Source: Pseudomonadales bacterium (GTDB lineage: Bacteria > Pseudomonadota > Gammaproteobacteria > Pseudomonadales > Pseudohongiellaceae). From it: a stretch of DNA of 64,000 bases. The notes below the pieces were generated by a model that was given only the letters and a program-made list of their open reading frames with translations, did no database searches and was not told where the DNA came from. Positions 43,725 to 53,046 of this stretch are shown here, in pieces. The stretch spans positions 1 to 64,000 of the forward strand of contig JAJECW010000008.1 in assembly GCA_022821865.1 (NCBI GenBank). The letters run 5' to 3'. The translations under genes and the position numbers were made by a program. Position 1 is the stretch's first letter. The number at the start of each line of letters is the position of its first letter.

Positions 43725-46416
43725 GCATCACTCCCTTGGCGCGAGACTTGAAGACTGAGTATTCCTTGACGGGCGCGTCGTACTTTACATGCGCATCCAC
43801 CCCCAGCGCGTCAAAGTGTTTCATGGCGCACTTGATCTTGTAGACCTCGCTCTCACGAAGCGCCTTCTTGTCGGCAAGCTCGTTCGTGCCCTTGGTTTCG
43901 ACAACGAAGTAGAACTCGGATTCATTGCCATCCTTGAGGTGCTTCCGGCGAAGAACAACACCGAAATCCGGGTTGTATGCGCCAATGGGGGTTGGAATCT
44001 GATAAAAGGCCGGGAGCTTGAGAAAGCAAACGACTTCGTCGTCGTTGTCTGCGGACAAGGCGAAGTTCCGCTCGAAATTGCTGTCCAATGCAACTCGGTC
44101 GTAAAGGCCCCGGTTCGGCGTTTCGATGGTTTCCGCGAAAGTCACGGTACTCGGTTCAAGCCGCGAGATTTCGAAGTCCTCGCCATTGGGCGAATAAGTC
44201 AAACCGCGAAGCAATTCATCCAGTTCAATGGCCCGGATTCGTGATGATGCTTCATGGATGAAGCGGACAGGGTTTGCGACAATGGCTTCACGGTTGGTTA
44301 CGTTTTGTAGAATCTCGATTACCGTCGGATAGGCAAGTGACGTTCCTTCGCTGATTTCCTCGACGAGGTCTACTGCCCCGAAAGTGGCGCGCAGGCGGCG
44401 TCGCTCGCTGCCCAAGTGCTGTGTCGTTACCCCTTCGGCTTCAAGCCGCTCAATGCGGTCGAGAGAAACTTCGGCCATGTAGCGTTCGATTTTCAGGGCG
44501 TTCAAGGCCTCGGTGGCTCGATTGATAACGGCGTCTTCGTCTATCACTACCGAGTAATCGGTGCGCAAACTCAGGCGCCGCCAGAACTCACGGAAGGAAT
44601 CGCTCTCATAGATCGCATCGTTCCTCTTCACGCGGCGCTTGCGCGGGTGTTTGCCCTTCTGTTTGTGCCTGGTCTTAGCGCCGGACGCAGAAGACCCGTA
44701 GACCTCCGTGATTTCGCTCTGGTACTGACTCACGAACGTTTCATAAGTCTCGTTCGGCACGATCGTCAGAAGATTGATTTCGTCTCCCTCGGTACAGTCT
44801 TCGGCGTCGTAGACGCGCTGACCGTCCTGGTTGACCGAGATGCGAAGTCCGCGGCCGATCTCCTGCCGCTTCTTGATCTCGCTGTAGCTCTGGTTGAGCG
44901 TCGCGATGTTGAACACATTGGGGTTGTCCCATCCCACGCCCAGGGCGGAATGCGAGAAGATGAACTCAACCGGATTCCCGAGGCGCAGGAGTTCTTCCTT
45001 CTGTTTCAGGATGAGGTCGAAAAGCTCCCTGTTCGTGCGCATGGAATGCTTGTTGTCTGTGTATTCGCCCTTTCCCGTCTGTGCGAAATAGTAGCCCTGC
45101 ACGGCGGTTACTTCTTCCTCGGAAGGTAAGAGATTCAGTTTCTCCTGACACACCTGTCGATACTTCTCAGCAAAGACGCGGCGTATGATGCCGTCCGGCC
45201 GAACGTAGTTGTCAACGCGATCAATGAAGATTAGGGACAAGCACTTGATTCCCTGCGGCGCAAGCCGTTCACGCTTCGTGAAATGACTGTCGATCAGCCA
45301 ATAGAGTTGCTCCCCGAAGATGCCCTCCAGGTCGGTGGCTTTCTCTTTTTCGGTCACCGTGGCGCCATTTTCGAATTCGCAGCGGTAGTGGCGTTCGCGA
45401 AGCGGTTTCGAGATGCGGCGAATGACATAGCCCCGATAGCCGACGTTGCGCGTCTTCTCTTCGAGGTTATCGCCGACCTTGAGAAGCGAAGACTCGCGTG
45501 AGGTAAACGTTCCGTCTTGCTTTGCGTACCAGAGGCGCAGTTTCGCTCTTGGTGGTTTGCCGTCCTGATACGTTTTAACTTCGACGAGTTCGACGCGCGA
45601 CATCGCTTCCTGGTGCTGCTCTGCAACGGTCAGCACTTCGATCTTTTTCACAAGGCCCTGCTGGTAACTGTCAAACGGAGTCAGTCGGTAGATGAGATTT
45701 CTCATGACCTTGTGGGTTGCAGAATAACGGAGCCGACATAGCGGACTTAGTGCGTCGATTCGTTTGACGGCGTTCTCGGTGTCCATGCCTTCCTGCGGCT
45801 CGTCCATGATGACAATCGGGCGCGTACTCGCAATGGCGCCGATGAACGGCATATTGGAGAACAGGTCTTCCCGCTGAGCCTGATTGAGAATGCGGTCCTC
45901 CGCATTGAATGACTGGAGCGTCATCACCATGAGTTGGGGATGCTGCTCCTCGACGAAGGCCTTCACGCGACTCAAGCGCTTGCTGTCGTATTCGAAGCAC
46001 GCGGGCGTGAAGCCGTATACGTCGGCCAGTTGTCGCTTGAACACGTCGAAAGTGGCCAGGACGCCCTCCTTGATTGCAACGGAGGGGACAAGGATGATGA
46101 ACTTCGTGAAGGCGTATTGGCGGTAGAGTTCGTAGAAAGTCTTGAGGTAGACGAGAGTCTTGCCGGTGCCAGTCTCCATCTCGATGCAGAAGTCCAGGGC
46201 TTCGTCGAGAGAAGCCGCTTTTTCGTCGATGCCGTTGCCTTTGAGGACTGCGAGGACGTTCTCGCTGATTTGCTCCGGGGGGATGGTGAGGGCGTTGCGT
46301 CTCACACCTTCGTGGCACGCCGTATCGAACGTGTTGCGCGGTTGCCCCTCAAACAGGCGCACGATGGCATCGATAGCCTCGCGCTGATAGGAAAGTTCCT
46401 CAAGTTTCAGTTTCAT
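43717..46416 (-). CDS. res: type III restriction endonuclease/helicase subunit
   Basis: An 899-aa protein. The superfamily 2 helicase has Walker A CIEMETGTGKTLVYLKTFY (about residues 77-95), motif II VIMDEPQEGMD, and motif VI region RQEIGRGLRISV. The C-terminal nuclease domain is PD-(D/E)XK: YNPDFGVVL followed by FYFVVETKGTNE. It translocates and cleaves DNA with Mod. It is the first gene of a five-gene minus-strand run (res, DUF1016, mod, gajA, gajB). Confidence 0.88.
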   Translation of the reverse strand: MKLKLEELSYQREAIDAIVRLFEGQPRNTFDTACHEGVRRNALTIPPEQISENVLAVLKGNGIDEKAASLDEALDFCIEMETGTGKTLVYLKTFYELYRQYAFTKFIILVPSVAIKEGVLATFDVFKRQLADVYGFTPACFEYDSKRLSRVKAFVEEQHPQLMVMTLQSFNAEDRILNQAQREDLFSNMPFIGAIASTRPIVIMDEPQEGMDTENAVKRIDALSPLCRLRYSATHKVMRNLIYRLTPFDSYQQGLVKKIEVLTVAEQHQEAMSRVELVEVKTYQDGKPPRAKLRLWYAKQDGTFTSRESSLLKVGDNLEEKTRNVGYRGYVIRRISKPLRERHYRCEFENGATVTEKEKATDLEGIFGEQLYWLIDSHFTKRERLAPQGIKCLSLIFIDRVDNYVRPDGIIRRVFAEKYRQVCQEKLNLLPSEEEVTAVQGYYFAQTGKGEYTDNKHSMRTNRELFDLILKQKEELLRLGNPVEFIFSHSALGVGWDNPNVFNIATLNQSYSEIKKRQEIGRGLRISVNQDGQRVYDAEDCTEGDEINLLTIVPNETYETFVSQYQSEITEVYGSSASGAKTRHKQKGKHPRKRRVKRNDAIYESDSFREFWRRLSLRTDYSVVIDEDAVINRATEALNALKIERYMAEVSLDRIERLEAEGVTTQHLGSERRRLRATFGAVDLVEEISEGTSLAYPTVIEILQNVTNREAIVANPVRFIHEASSRIRAIELDELLRGLTYSPNGEDFEISRLEPSTVTFAETIETPNRGLYDRVALDSNFERNFALSADNDDEVVCFLKLPAFYQIPTPIGAYNPDFGVVLRRKHLKDGNESEFYFVVETKGTNELADKKALRESEVYKIKCAMKHFDALGVDAHVKYDAPVKEYSVFKSRAKGVMHA

Positions 46417-46555
46417 ACGGGAATGTCATGATTCAGGAAGCGACGGCGTAGCCGGATCAAGCAATCGGCAAGGCTTCAACGGCGAACCTAAGCCGACCCG
46501 CACTCGATGTCCAGAAAATCCAGGAAATTTACCTCCGCGCTCGGTCCTTGTCCGA

Positions 46556-47533
46556 TCAGGCCGCCAGGAAGCCTTCGAGGCGGCCGCGGATGATCTGATC
46601 GGCCTGGTTCATGATGCGGTCGATGAGTTCCTTGACCGTGGGGATGTCGTGGATGAGGCCGGCGACCATGCCGCAGGACCAGGCGCCGGCGTCCATTTCG
46701 CCTTCGAGCATGACGCGCGGATAAACGCCGACGACTTCTTCCATGATGTCCTCGAAGCTGATCTCCTGGCCGAGTTCCTTTTCCTTCTCGAGCAGTTTTT
46801 CCACCGCGGCATTGCTCAGCACGCGTTCGGTATTGCGCAGTGGGCGCATGATCAGCCGGGTTTGCAATTCGTCGGCCTCGACCAGGGCCTGTTTGACGTT
46901 CTCGTGAATCGGCGCTTCCCGGGTCGCCATGAAGCGGGTTCCCATGTTCATGCCGTCGGCGCCCATGGCGAGGGAGGCGACCAGGGAGCGGCCGTCGGCC
47001 TGGCCGCCCGAGGAGACGAAGGGAATTTCCAGTTCGTCCGCTGCGCGCGGCAGCAGGATCATGTTGGGGATGTCGTCCTCGCCGGGGTGGCCGCCGCATT
47101 CGAAGCCGTCGATGCTGGCGGCGTCGCAGCCGATGCGCTGGGCCTTGAGCGCGTGCCGCACGGATGTGCATTTGTGGATCACCTTGACGCCGGCGTCTTT
47201 CAGGTACGGCAGCACCTGCTGGGGATTGTTGCCGGCCGTTTCGACGATCTTCACGCCGCTGTCGATGATGACCTTGACGATGGCCGGATAATCGACGGCT
47301 TTGACGGTAGGCAGGAAAGTCAGATTGACGCCGATAGGCTGGTCGGTCATGCCCTGGGCCTTGGCGATCTCGTTGGCGAGATCGGCTGGCGTTTTCTGCG
47401 TTAGCGCGGTAATGATGCCGAGGCCGCCAGCCTCGGAAACCGCAGCCGCGAGTTCAGCGAAACCGACGTAATGCATGCCGCCCTGGATGATGGGATGCTC
47501 GATTCCGAGCATTTCGGTGATTCGTGTCTTCAT
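46556..47533 (-). CDS. nitronate monooxygenase family flavoprotein
   Basis: A 325-aa FMN-dependent TIM-barrel enzyme: MLGIEHPIIQGGMHYVG at the N-terminus, the catalytic-loop region IDGFECGGHPGEDD, and the phosphate-binding FVSSGGQADGRSLVASLAMG. The family oxidises alkyl nitronates, although many members act on other substrates such as enoyl compounds. No nitroalkane pathway is adjacent. It is divergent from the acyl-CoA dehydrogenase gene and breaks up the island with what looks like resident chromosome. Confidence 0.88.
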   Translation of the reverse strand: MKTRITEMLGIEHPIIQGGMHYVGFAELAAAVSEAGGLGIITALTQKTPADLANEIAKAQGMTDQPIGVNLTFLPTVKAVDYPAIVKVIIDSGVKIVETAGNNPQQVLPYLKDAGVKVIHKCTSVRHALKAQRIGCDAASIDGFECGGHPGEDDIPNMILLPRAADELEIPFVSSGGQADGRSLVASLAMGADGMNMGTRFMATREAPIHENVKQALVEADELQTRLIMRPLRNTERVLSNAAVEKLLEKEKELGQEISFEDIMEEVVGVYPRVMLEGEMDAGAWSCGMVAGLIHDIPTVKELIDRIMNQADQIIRGRLEGFLAA

Positions 47534-47683
47534 GTTCCTCTCTCAACGCGCCACAAGCCGGGCCGAATGCTCTCATTCTCCGAAGCAGATGTCATCTCCC
47601 AGAGGTTAGCCGATTGCTATTGATGTGGGCTTGCGGCACTCTTGTTGCCGCTCCGACAAGACTAATCGACAGGGGACGGGCAC

Positions 47684-49459
47684 ATGACGTATCGGGCGCC
47701 ATTGAAGGAGATGCGGTTCTTTCTGCACGAGTTGGCCGGTGTCGATGAAGTCTGCGGCCGGGCGCCGTTCGAGGAAGCCAGCCCGGAACTCGTGCCCGCC
47801 ATTCTGGAAGAGGCCGCGAAACTAGCCGAAAACGTGCTTGCCCCGCTGAACGGCGCCGGCGAGACTGACCCGCCCACTATTGTCGACGGTCAGGTGCGCG
47901 AAACCGCTGGATTCGCTGAGGCCTACCGGCAGTTCGCCGAAGGCGGCTGGGCCGCCTGTTCCGCCAATCCCCGTTTCGGCGGAATGGGTTTGCCCCACGC
48001 CATCAACAGCGCGGCTTCCGAAATGTGGGCGGCGGCCAATCTCAGCTTTTCCATCTGCCCCATTCTCAGCATGGCCGCCATCGAAACGCTCGAATCCCAC
48101 GGCGATGCGGAATTGCAGCGGAAATACCTCGAAAACATGGTGAGCGGCCGCTGGACCGGCACCATGAATCTCACCGAACCCCAGGCAGGTTCCGACCTGG
48201 CGGCGGTTCGCACGAAGGCGGTGCCCGCGGGCGATCACTATCGAATTTTCGGGCAAAAGATCTTCATTTCGTGGGGAGACCACGAAATGTCGGAAAACAT
48301 CGTCCATCTCGTGCTCGCCCGTATCGAGGGGGCGCCCGAGGGTGTGCAAGGCATCTCCCTGTTCCTGGTGCCGAAACATGTGCCCGGGGAGGGCGGCGCT
48401 CCCGGCGAACGCAACGATCTCGGCCCCATCGCACTGGAAAAGAAGATGGGCATCCATGGCAGCGCAACTTGCGCCATGGTCTACGGCGAGGAAGGCAAGG
48501 GCGCCGCCGGCTGGCTGATCGGCGAGGAGAACAGGGGTTTGTCCTACATGTTCACGATGATGAACAGCGCGCGATTGCATGTCGGCCTCGAAGGCGTCGG
48601 CCTGAGCGAGTTGGCGACGCAGAAAGCCGTCGCATTCGCCGCCGAAAGGGTGCAGGGGAGACCGCTCGGCCGGCGTGACAGCACGATCATTCAGCATCCG
48701 GACGTGCGCCGCATGATCATGTTCATGAAATCCATGACCGAGGCCGCCCGCGCCATCAGTTATACGGCCGCCGGCGCCCTGGACCGCTCAATGACCGGCG
48801 ATGCCGGCGCGCCCGGCGCCGAAGGCGCCAGAGCCAGGGCCAGATACGAACTCCTGATCCCGGTCGCCAAGGGCTGGAATACCGAAGTCGCCCAGGACGT
48901 GGCGTCCCTGTGCATGCAGGTGCATGGCGGCATGGGCTATGTCGAGAAAACGGGCGCGGCGCAAATCGTCCGCGACGCCAGGATCATGACCATTTACGAG
49001 GGCACGACCGCAATCCACGCGAACGACTTTATCGGCCGCAAGATGCAACGCGACGGCGGCGCGGAACTTTCGCGGCTATTGCTTGACGCCGGGGAAACTT
49101 GCGCCCTTGCCGCCAAGTCCGATCGGCTCGCCAATGCGGCGGGCTTCGTCGGCGAAAGCGTGTCGCAAGCGCAGGAATTGACGCAATGGCTACTGAAGGA
49201 GAGCGATGAGACCAGGGCCGCCGCGGCGGTCAATTTTCTCATGGGATGCGGGACGCTGATCGGCGCCTGGCTGCTGCTGAAGTCGGCGCTGGCCGCGGAA
49301 GCGGCCATGGAGCAGGACCCGCATTTTCACCAGTCGCGCATTCGCGTCTGCAATTTCTTCGCTGCCCAGGTGCTGCCCCGGGCCGTGGCGCATTTCAGCG
49401 CCGTGCGCCACGCGTCCCTGCCCGATCAATGGCTTGACGACATGGCGCTCGGTATCTGA
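47684..49459 (+). CDS. acyl-CoA dehydrogenase, DmdC-like
   Basis: A 591-aa enzyme, longer than classic acyl-CoA dehydrogenases (about 380 aa) because of an extra C-terminal domain. FAD-binding features are MNLTEPQAGSDLAAVRTKA and IFISWGDHEMSENIVHLVLA; MGIHGSATCAMVYG and DARIMTIYEGTTAIHANDFI follow. The overall form matches 3-methylmercaptopropionyl-CoA dehydrogenase (DmdC) and relatives, involved in DMSP demethylation in marine bacteria. The other dmd genes are not in the window, so a general acyl-CoA role is equally possible. Confidence 0.85.
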   Translation: MTYRAPLKEMRFFLHELAGVDEVCGRAPFEEASPELVPAILEEAAKLAENVLAPLNGAGETDPPTIVDGQVRETAGFAEAYRQFAEGGWAACSANPRFGGMGLPHAINSAASEMWAAANLSFSICPILSMAAIETLESHGDAELQRKYLENMVSGRWTGTMNLTEPQAGSDLAAVRTKAVPAGDHYRIFGQKIFISWGDHEMSENIVHLVLARIEGAPEGVQGISLFLVPKHVPGEGGAPGERNDLGPIALEKKMGIHGSATCAMVYGEEGKGAAGWLIGEENRGLSYMFTMMNSARLHVGLEGVGLSELATQKAVAFAAERVQGRPLGRRDSTIIQHPDVRRMIMFMKSMTEAARAISYTAAGALDRSMTGDAGAPGAEGARARARYELLIPVAKGWNTEVAQDVASLCMQVHGGMGYVEKTGAAQIVRDARIMTIYEGTTAIHANDFIGRKMQRDGGAELSRLLLDAGETCALAAKSDRLANAAGFVGESVSQAQELTQWLLKESDETRAAAAVNFLMGCGTLIGAWLLLKSALAAEAAMEQDPHFHQSRIRVCNFFAAQVLPRAVAHFSAVRHASLPDQWLDDMALGI

Positions 49460-49638
49460 AAAACTAACCGGACTTGGCGACTGGATTCCCTGTATGTTGT
49501 GAAGCCGCAGCAGGCGGATGATAGACTGCGGAACGCAATGCGGCAGGCGTTGTAACGGAGATGTTTGAAATGCTTGTCTCCGGGCATGCGATTTTCGGTG
49601 CCGGCGGGAAAAGGACTGTCGCGTTAGGGAACTAGGGA

Positions 49639-52600
49639 ATGCCCCGCATATTCGACAACATAGACGAAAGCTTGCTGCCCGCGTTGCAGGAAACCCTGGA
49701 AATCGCAGACCAGGCGGATTTCTGTGTCGGTTATTTCAACCTCCGCGGTTGGCATAATCTTGCGCACTATGCGGATCGATGGGCGGGCGGCGATGGTAGT
49801 TGCTGCCGCCTGCTTATCGGTATGCACATATCGCCAAGTGATGAACTCCGGCGAGCGATACGTACCGGCGACAACGACGAATTTCTGGATAACCAAACCG
49901 TTACCAAGGAAAAGCGCCGGATCGCTCAGGAGTTTCGTGAGCAACTGACTTTCGGAACACCGACCAATGAACATGAAATGGCGCTTCGAAAACTCGCCCG
50001 CCAGATTCGCGAGCGAAAACTCTTCGTCAAGGTCTACCTGCGCCACCCCTTGCACGCGAAGCTCTATTTGATGCACCGAAAGGACCCAGTTAATCCCATC
50101 ATTGGCTACCTCGGCAGCAGCAACCTCACAATGGCCGGCCTTTCCCGCCAGGGTGAGTTGAATGTCGATGTGCTCGACGGTGACGCTACTGAGAAGTTGG
50201 CAGACTGGTTTGAAGACCGCTGGAATGATCGATGGTGTCTCGACATCTCTGAAGAACTTGCTGACATCATTGACGAAAGCTGGGCGGGCGAGCGTCTTGT
50301 TTCCCCTTATCACGTTTACCTGAAAATGGCTTACCACCTGGCGCGGGAAGCGCGCGCGGGGCTGGCTGAATTCCGTATTCCGGCGATATTTGGCGACACC
50401 CTGTTCAATTTTCAGGTTGCCGCCGTAAAAATCGCCGCACACCACCTCCACAAGCGGGGCGGCGTCCTGATAGGCGACGTTGTGGGGCTTGGCAAATCCA
50501 TCATGGCCACAGCCCTAGCCAAGGTGTTCGAGGATGATTTCCATACCGAGACCCTCATCATCTGCCCGAAAAATCTGGTGTCAATGTGGGAGGATTATGT
50601 TCACAGGTACCGACTGCATGCCAAGGTGCTGTCCATCTCCAGGGTAATCAATGAACTGCCGGAAAGGACCCGCCGTTACCGTGTAGTGCTGATTGACGAA
50701 TCCCATAACCTGCGTAACAAGGAAGGCAAACGGTGGCGCGCTATCCGTAATTACATCGAAAACAATGACAGCCTCTGCATCCTGCTTTCTGCAACCCCTT
50801 ACAACAAGACGTACCTGGACCTTTCCGCACAACTCGGTCTGTTTCTTCGGGAAGATCAGGATCTCGGAATCCGACCGGAGAAGCTGATCTCTCAACTGGG
50901 CGGCGAGCACGAATTCATCAGGCGTCACCAATGCCCGGTGCGTTCCATCGCGGCATTCGAGAAAAGTGAAGACACAGACGATTGGCGAGACCTCATGCGG
51001 CTTTACATGGTGCGCAGAACCCGCAGCTTCATCGTTCAACACTACGCGAAAGAAGATGAACAGGGGGAATACCTTGAATTCGCCGATGGGCAAAAGTCCT
51101 ACTTTCCCCAAAGAACTCCGAAGACTATCTCTTTTCGTATCGACGACAACGACCCGAACGATCAATACGCCCGCTTTTATTCCAATAAGGTGGTCGGCGC
51201 AATCAATTCCCTGACCCTTCCGCGCTATGGCCTCGGCAACTATCTCGCGTCCGTACTGCAATCACCGCCTTCAGCCCACCAGAAGGAAATCATCGATGGC
51301 CTTTCACGCGCCGGGACTCGTCTTATGGGGTTTTGCCGAACCAACCTGTTCAAACGTCTGGAAAGCGCCGGGCTCGCATTTCAGCTGTCGGTGGAGCGGC
51401 ACATACTGCGCAATTTCGTCATTCTGCATGCAATAGAAAACCAACTGGACATCCCTCTAGGCGCTCAGGGCGCAGAACTGCTCGATACACGTTTCAACGA
51501 CGAAGACTTGTTTGACTCCGAGACGGAGGAAATCATCAATATTGCGGATGGCGAAGAAGCAACCAAGGAACTTGAAGCGTTCGCCAGCAACTCGACCGGT
51601 CTGCGCACCGAAGGGGGGTACCTGGCCAAAGCAGCAAAAGTGTATGCGGCCTACAGTGGTCCGCTACACAGCCGATTCAAGTGGCTCCCCAGCAATTTGT
51701 TCGTCAAGGCGCTGGCCGACGACTTGCTGGCGGACGCCAAATCACTAATTGACGTACTCGATCATTGCGGCGTATGGCAACCAGACAGCGATGCGAAGCT
51801 AAACTCCCTATTCCAACTCATAGAAAAGCAACACGGCAACGAGAAGATTCTCGTTTTCACCGAGTTTGCCGATACAGCGCGTTATCTGGAAGAAAAACTC
51901 AACGAGCGCGGTATCCAGAAGCTGGCGCGGGCGACCGGAGACAGTGAGAATCCTACCCGACTCGCCTGGCGTTTCTCCCCGGAATCCAATGAGAAACGCA
52001 ACCAGTTTCCGGAGAAGGAAGAACTGCGAGTGCTGATTGCAACCGATGTGCTTTCAGAAGGACAAAACCTCCAAGACTGCGCCATCATCGTAAACTATGA
52101 TTTGCCCTGGGCCATTATCCGGCTGATACAACGCGCCGGTCGCGTAGACCGCATAGGGCAGAAGTCCGACAAGATTCTTTGCTACTCCTTCCTTCCCGCG
52201 GATGGTGTCGAACGCCTGATTCGCCTACGCGCACGAGTGCGGCAACGACTTGATGACAATGCCGAGGTAGTGGGGTCGGACGAGACCTTTTTCGATGACG
52301 ATAAGGGGAAACAAGTCATCCGCAATCTGTACAACGAGAAGAGCGGCATTCTGGATGACGATGGCGACGCCGAGGTTGATCTGGCTTCCTATGCTTATCA
52401 GATATGGAAGGATGCTACCGATGTTGATCCTTCTTTGACCGCCGTAGTCGAGAACCTGCCCAATGTGGTCTACGCCACAAAGGCTCGTGAAGTAGACTCG
52501 ACCGGCGCCAAAGGCGTACTGGTTTATACGCGCACCTCCCAAGGCAACGACGCGCTTGCGTGGATGGACGAAACCGGCAATTCCGTCACCCAGTCTCAAC

Positions 52601-53046
52601 TTGCCGTCCTAAAGGTTGCCGCCTGTTCGGCGGATACCGAACCTTTGCCGCGAACGGATTCCCACCACGACCTGACCCGGCTGGGGCTGGAACACATCGT
52701 CGAAGAGGAAAAATCTTTCGGCGGCGCCTTGGGACGCCCTTCCGGCGCGCGTTTCAAGACATACGAACGGCTAAAGCGCTTCCGAGAAGGCATCGGCGAC
52801 CATCGTGACCTGCTCGTCACCGATGACTATGTGCGCCGCATCGACCAGTCCATCGAAGAGATTTACCGTTATCCCTTACATCAGACAACCATTGATCGGA
52901 TAAATCGTCACCTTAAGGCAGGTATCGATGATCACGGTCTGGTGAAACTGGTCTTTAACTTCCGCGAGGACGGCCGTCTCTGCATGATCGACGAAGAAGA
53001 AGGCAGCCGCGACCCGAGACTGATCTGCTCTATGGGCTTGGTATGA
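49639..53046 (+). CDS. PLD-nuclease / SNF2-type helicase fusion
   Basis: A 1135-aa protein. Residues 1-200 are phospholipase-D-like: HPLHAKLYL (His139-x-Lys141) and IIGYLGSSNLTMAG, with a variant HKD. A SNF2/superfamily 2 helicase follows: GVLIGDVVGLGKSIMAT (Walker A about 279-287), VVLIDESHNLRNKEG (DESH 353-356), LLSATPYNKTY, ILVFTEFADTARYLEEKL and the C-terminal LIQRAGRVDRIGQKSDKI. The stop overlaps the next start by 4 nt. With the downstream methyltransferase it looks like the DNA-translocating, cutting half of a restriction-type system. The PLD active site may act as a nuclease; this is inferred. Confidence 0.8.
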   Translation: MPRIFDNIDESLLPALQETLEIADQADFCVGYFNLRGWHNLAHYADRWAGGDGSCCRLLIGMHISPSDELRRAIRTGDNDEFLDNQTVTKEKRRIAQEFREQLTFGTPTNEHEMALRKLARQIRERKLFVKVYLRHPLHAKLYLMHRKDPVNPIIGYLGSSNLTMAGLSRQGELNVDVLDGDATEKLADWFEDRWNDRWCLDISEELADIIDESWAGERLVSPYHVYLKMAYHLAREARAGLAEFRIPAIFGDTLFNFQVAAVKIAAHHLHKRGGVLIGDVVGLGKSIMATALAKVFEDDFHTETLIICPKNLVSMWEDYVHRYRLHAKVLSISRVINELPERTRRYRVVLIDESHNLRNKEGKRWRAIRNYIENNDSLCILLSATPYNKTYLDLSAQLGLFLREDQDLGIRPEKLISQLGGEHEFIRRHQCPVRSIAAFEKSEDTDDWRDLMRLYMVRRTRSFIVQHYAKEDEQGEYLEFADGQKSYFPQRTPKTISFRIDDNDPNDQYARFYSNKVVGAINSLTLPRYGLGNYLASVLQSPPSAHQKEIIDGLSRAGTRLMGFCRTNLFKRLESAGLAFQLSVERHILRNFVILHAIENQLDIPLGAQGAELLDTRFNDEDLFDSETEEIINIADGEEATKELEAFASNSTGLRTEGGYLAKAAKVYAAYSGPLHSRFKWLPSNLFVKALADDLLADAKSLIDVLDHCGVWQPDSDAKLNSLFQLIEKQHGNEKILVFTEFADTARYLEEKLNERGIQKLARATGDSENPTRLAWRFSPESNEKRNQFPEKEELRVLIATDVLSEGQNLQDCAIIVNYDLPWAIIRLIQRAGRVDRIGQKSDKILCYSFLPADGVERLIRLRARVRQRLDDNAEVVGSDETFFDDDKGKQVIRNLYNEKSGILDDDGDAEVDLASYAYQIWKDATDVDPSLTAVVENLPNVVYATKAREVDSTGAKGVLVYTRTSQGNDALAWMDETGNSVTQSQLAVLKVAACSADTEPLPRTDSHHDLTRLGLEHIVEEEKSFGGALGRPSGARFKTYERLKRFREGIGDHRDLLVTDDYVRRIDQSIEEIYRYPLHQTTIDRINRHLKAGIDDHGLVKLVFNFREDGRLCMIDEEEGSRDPRLICSMGLV

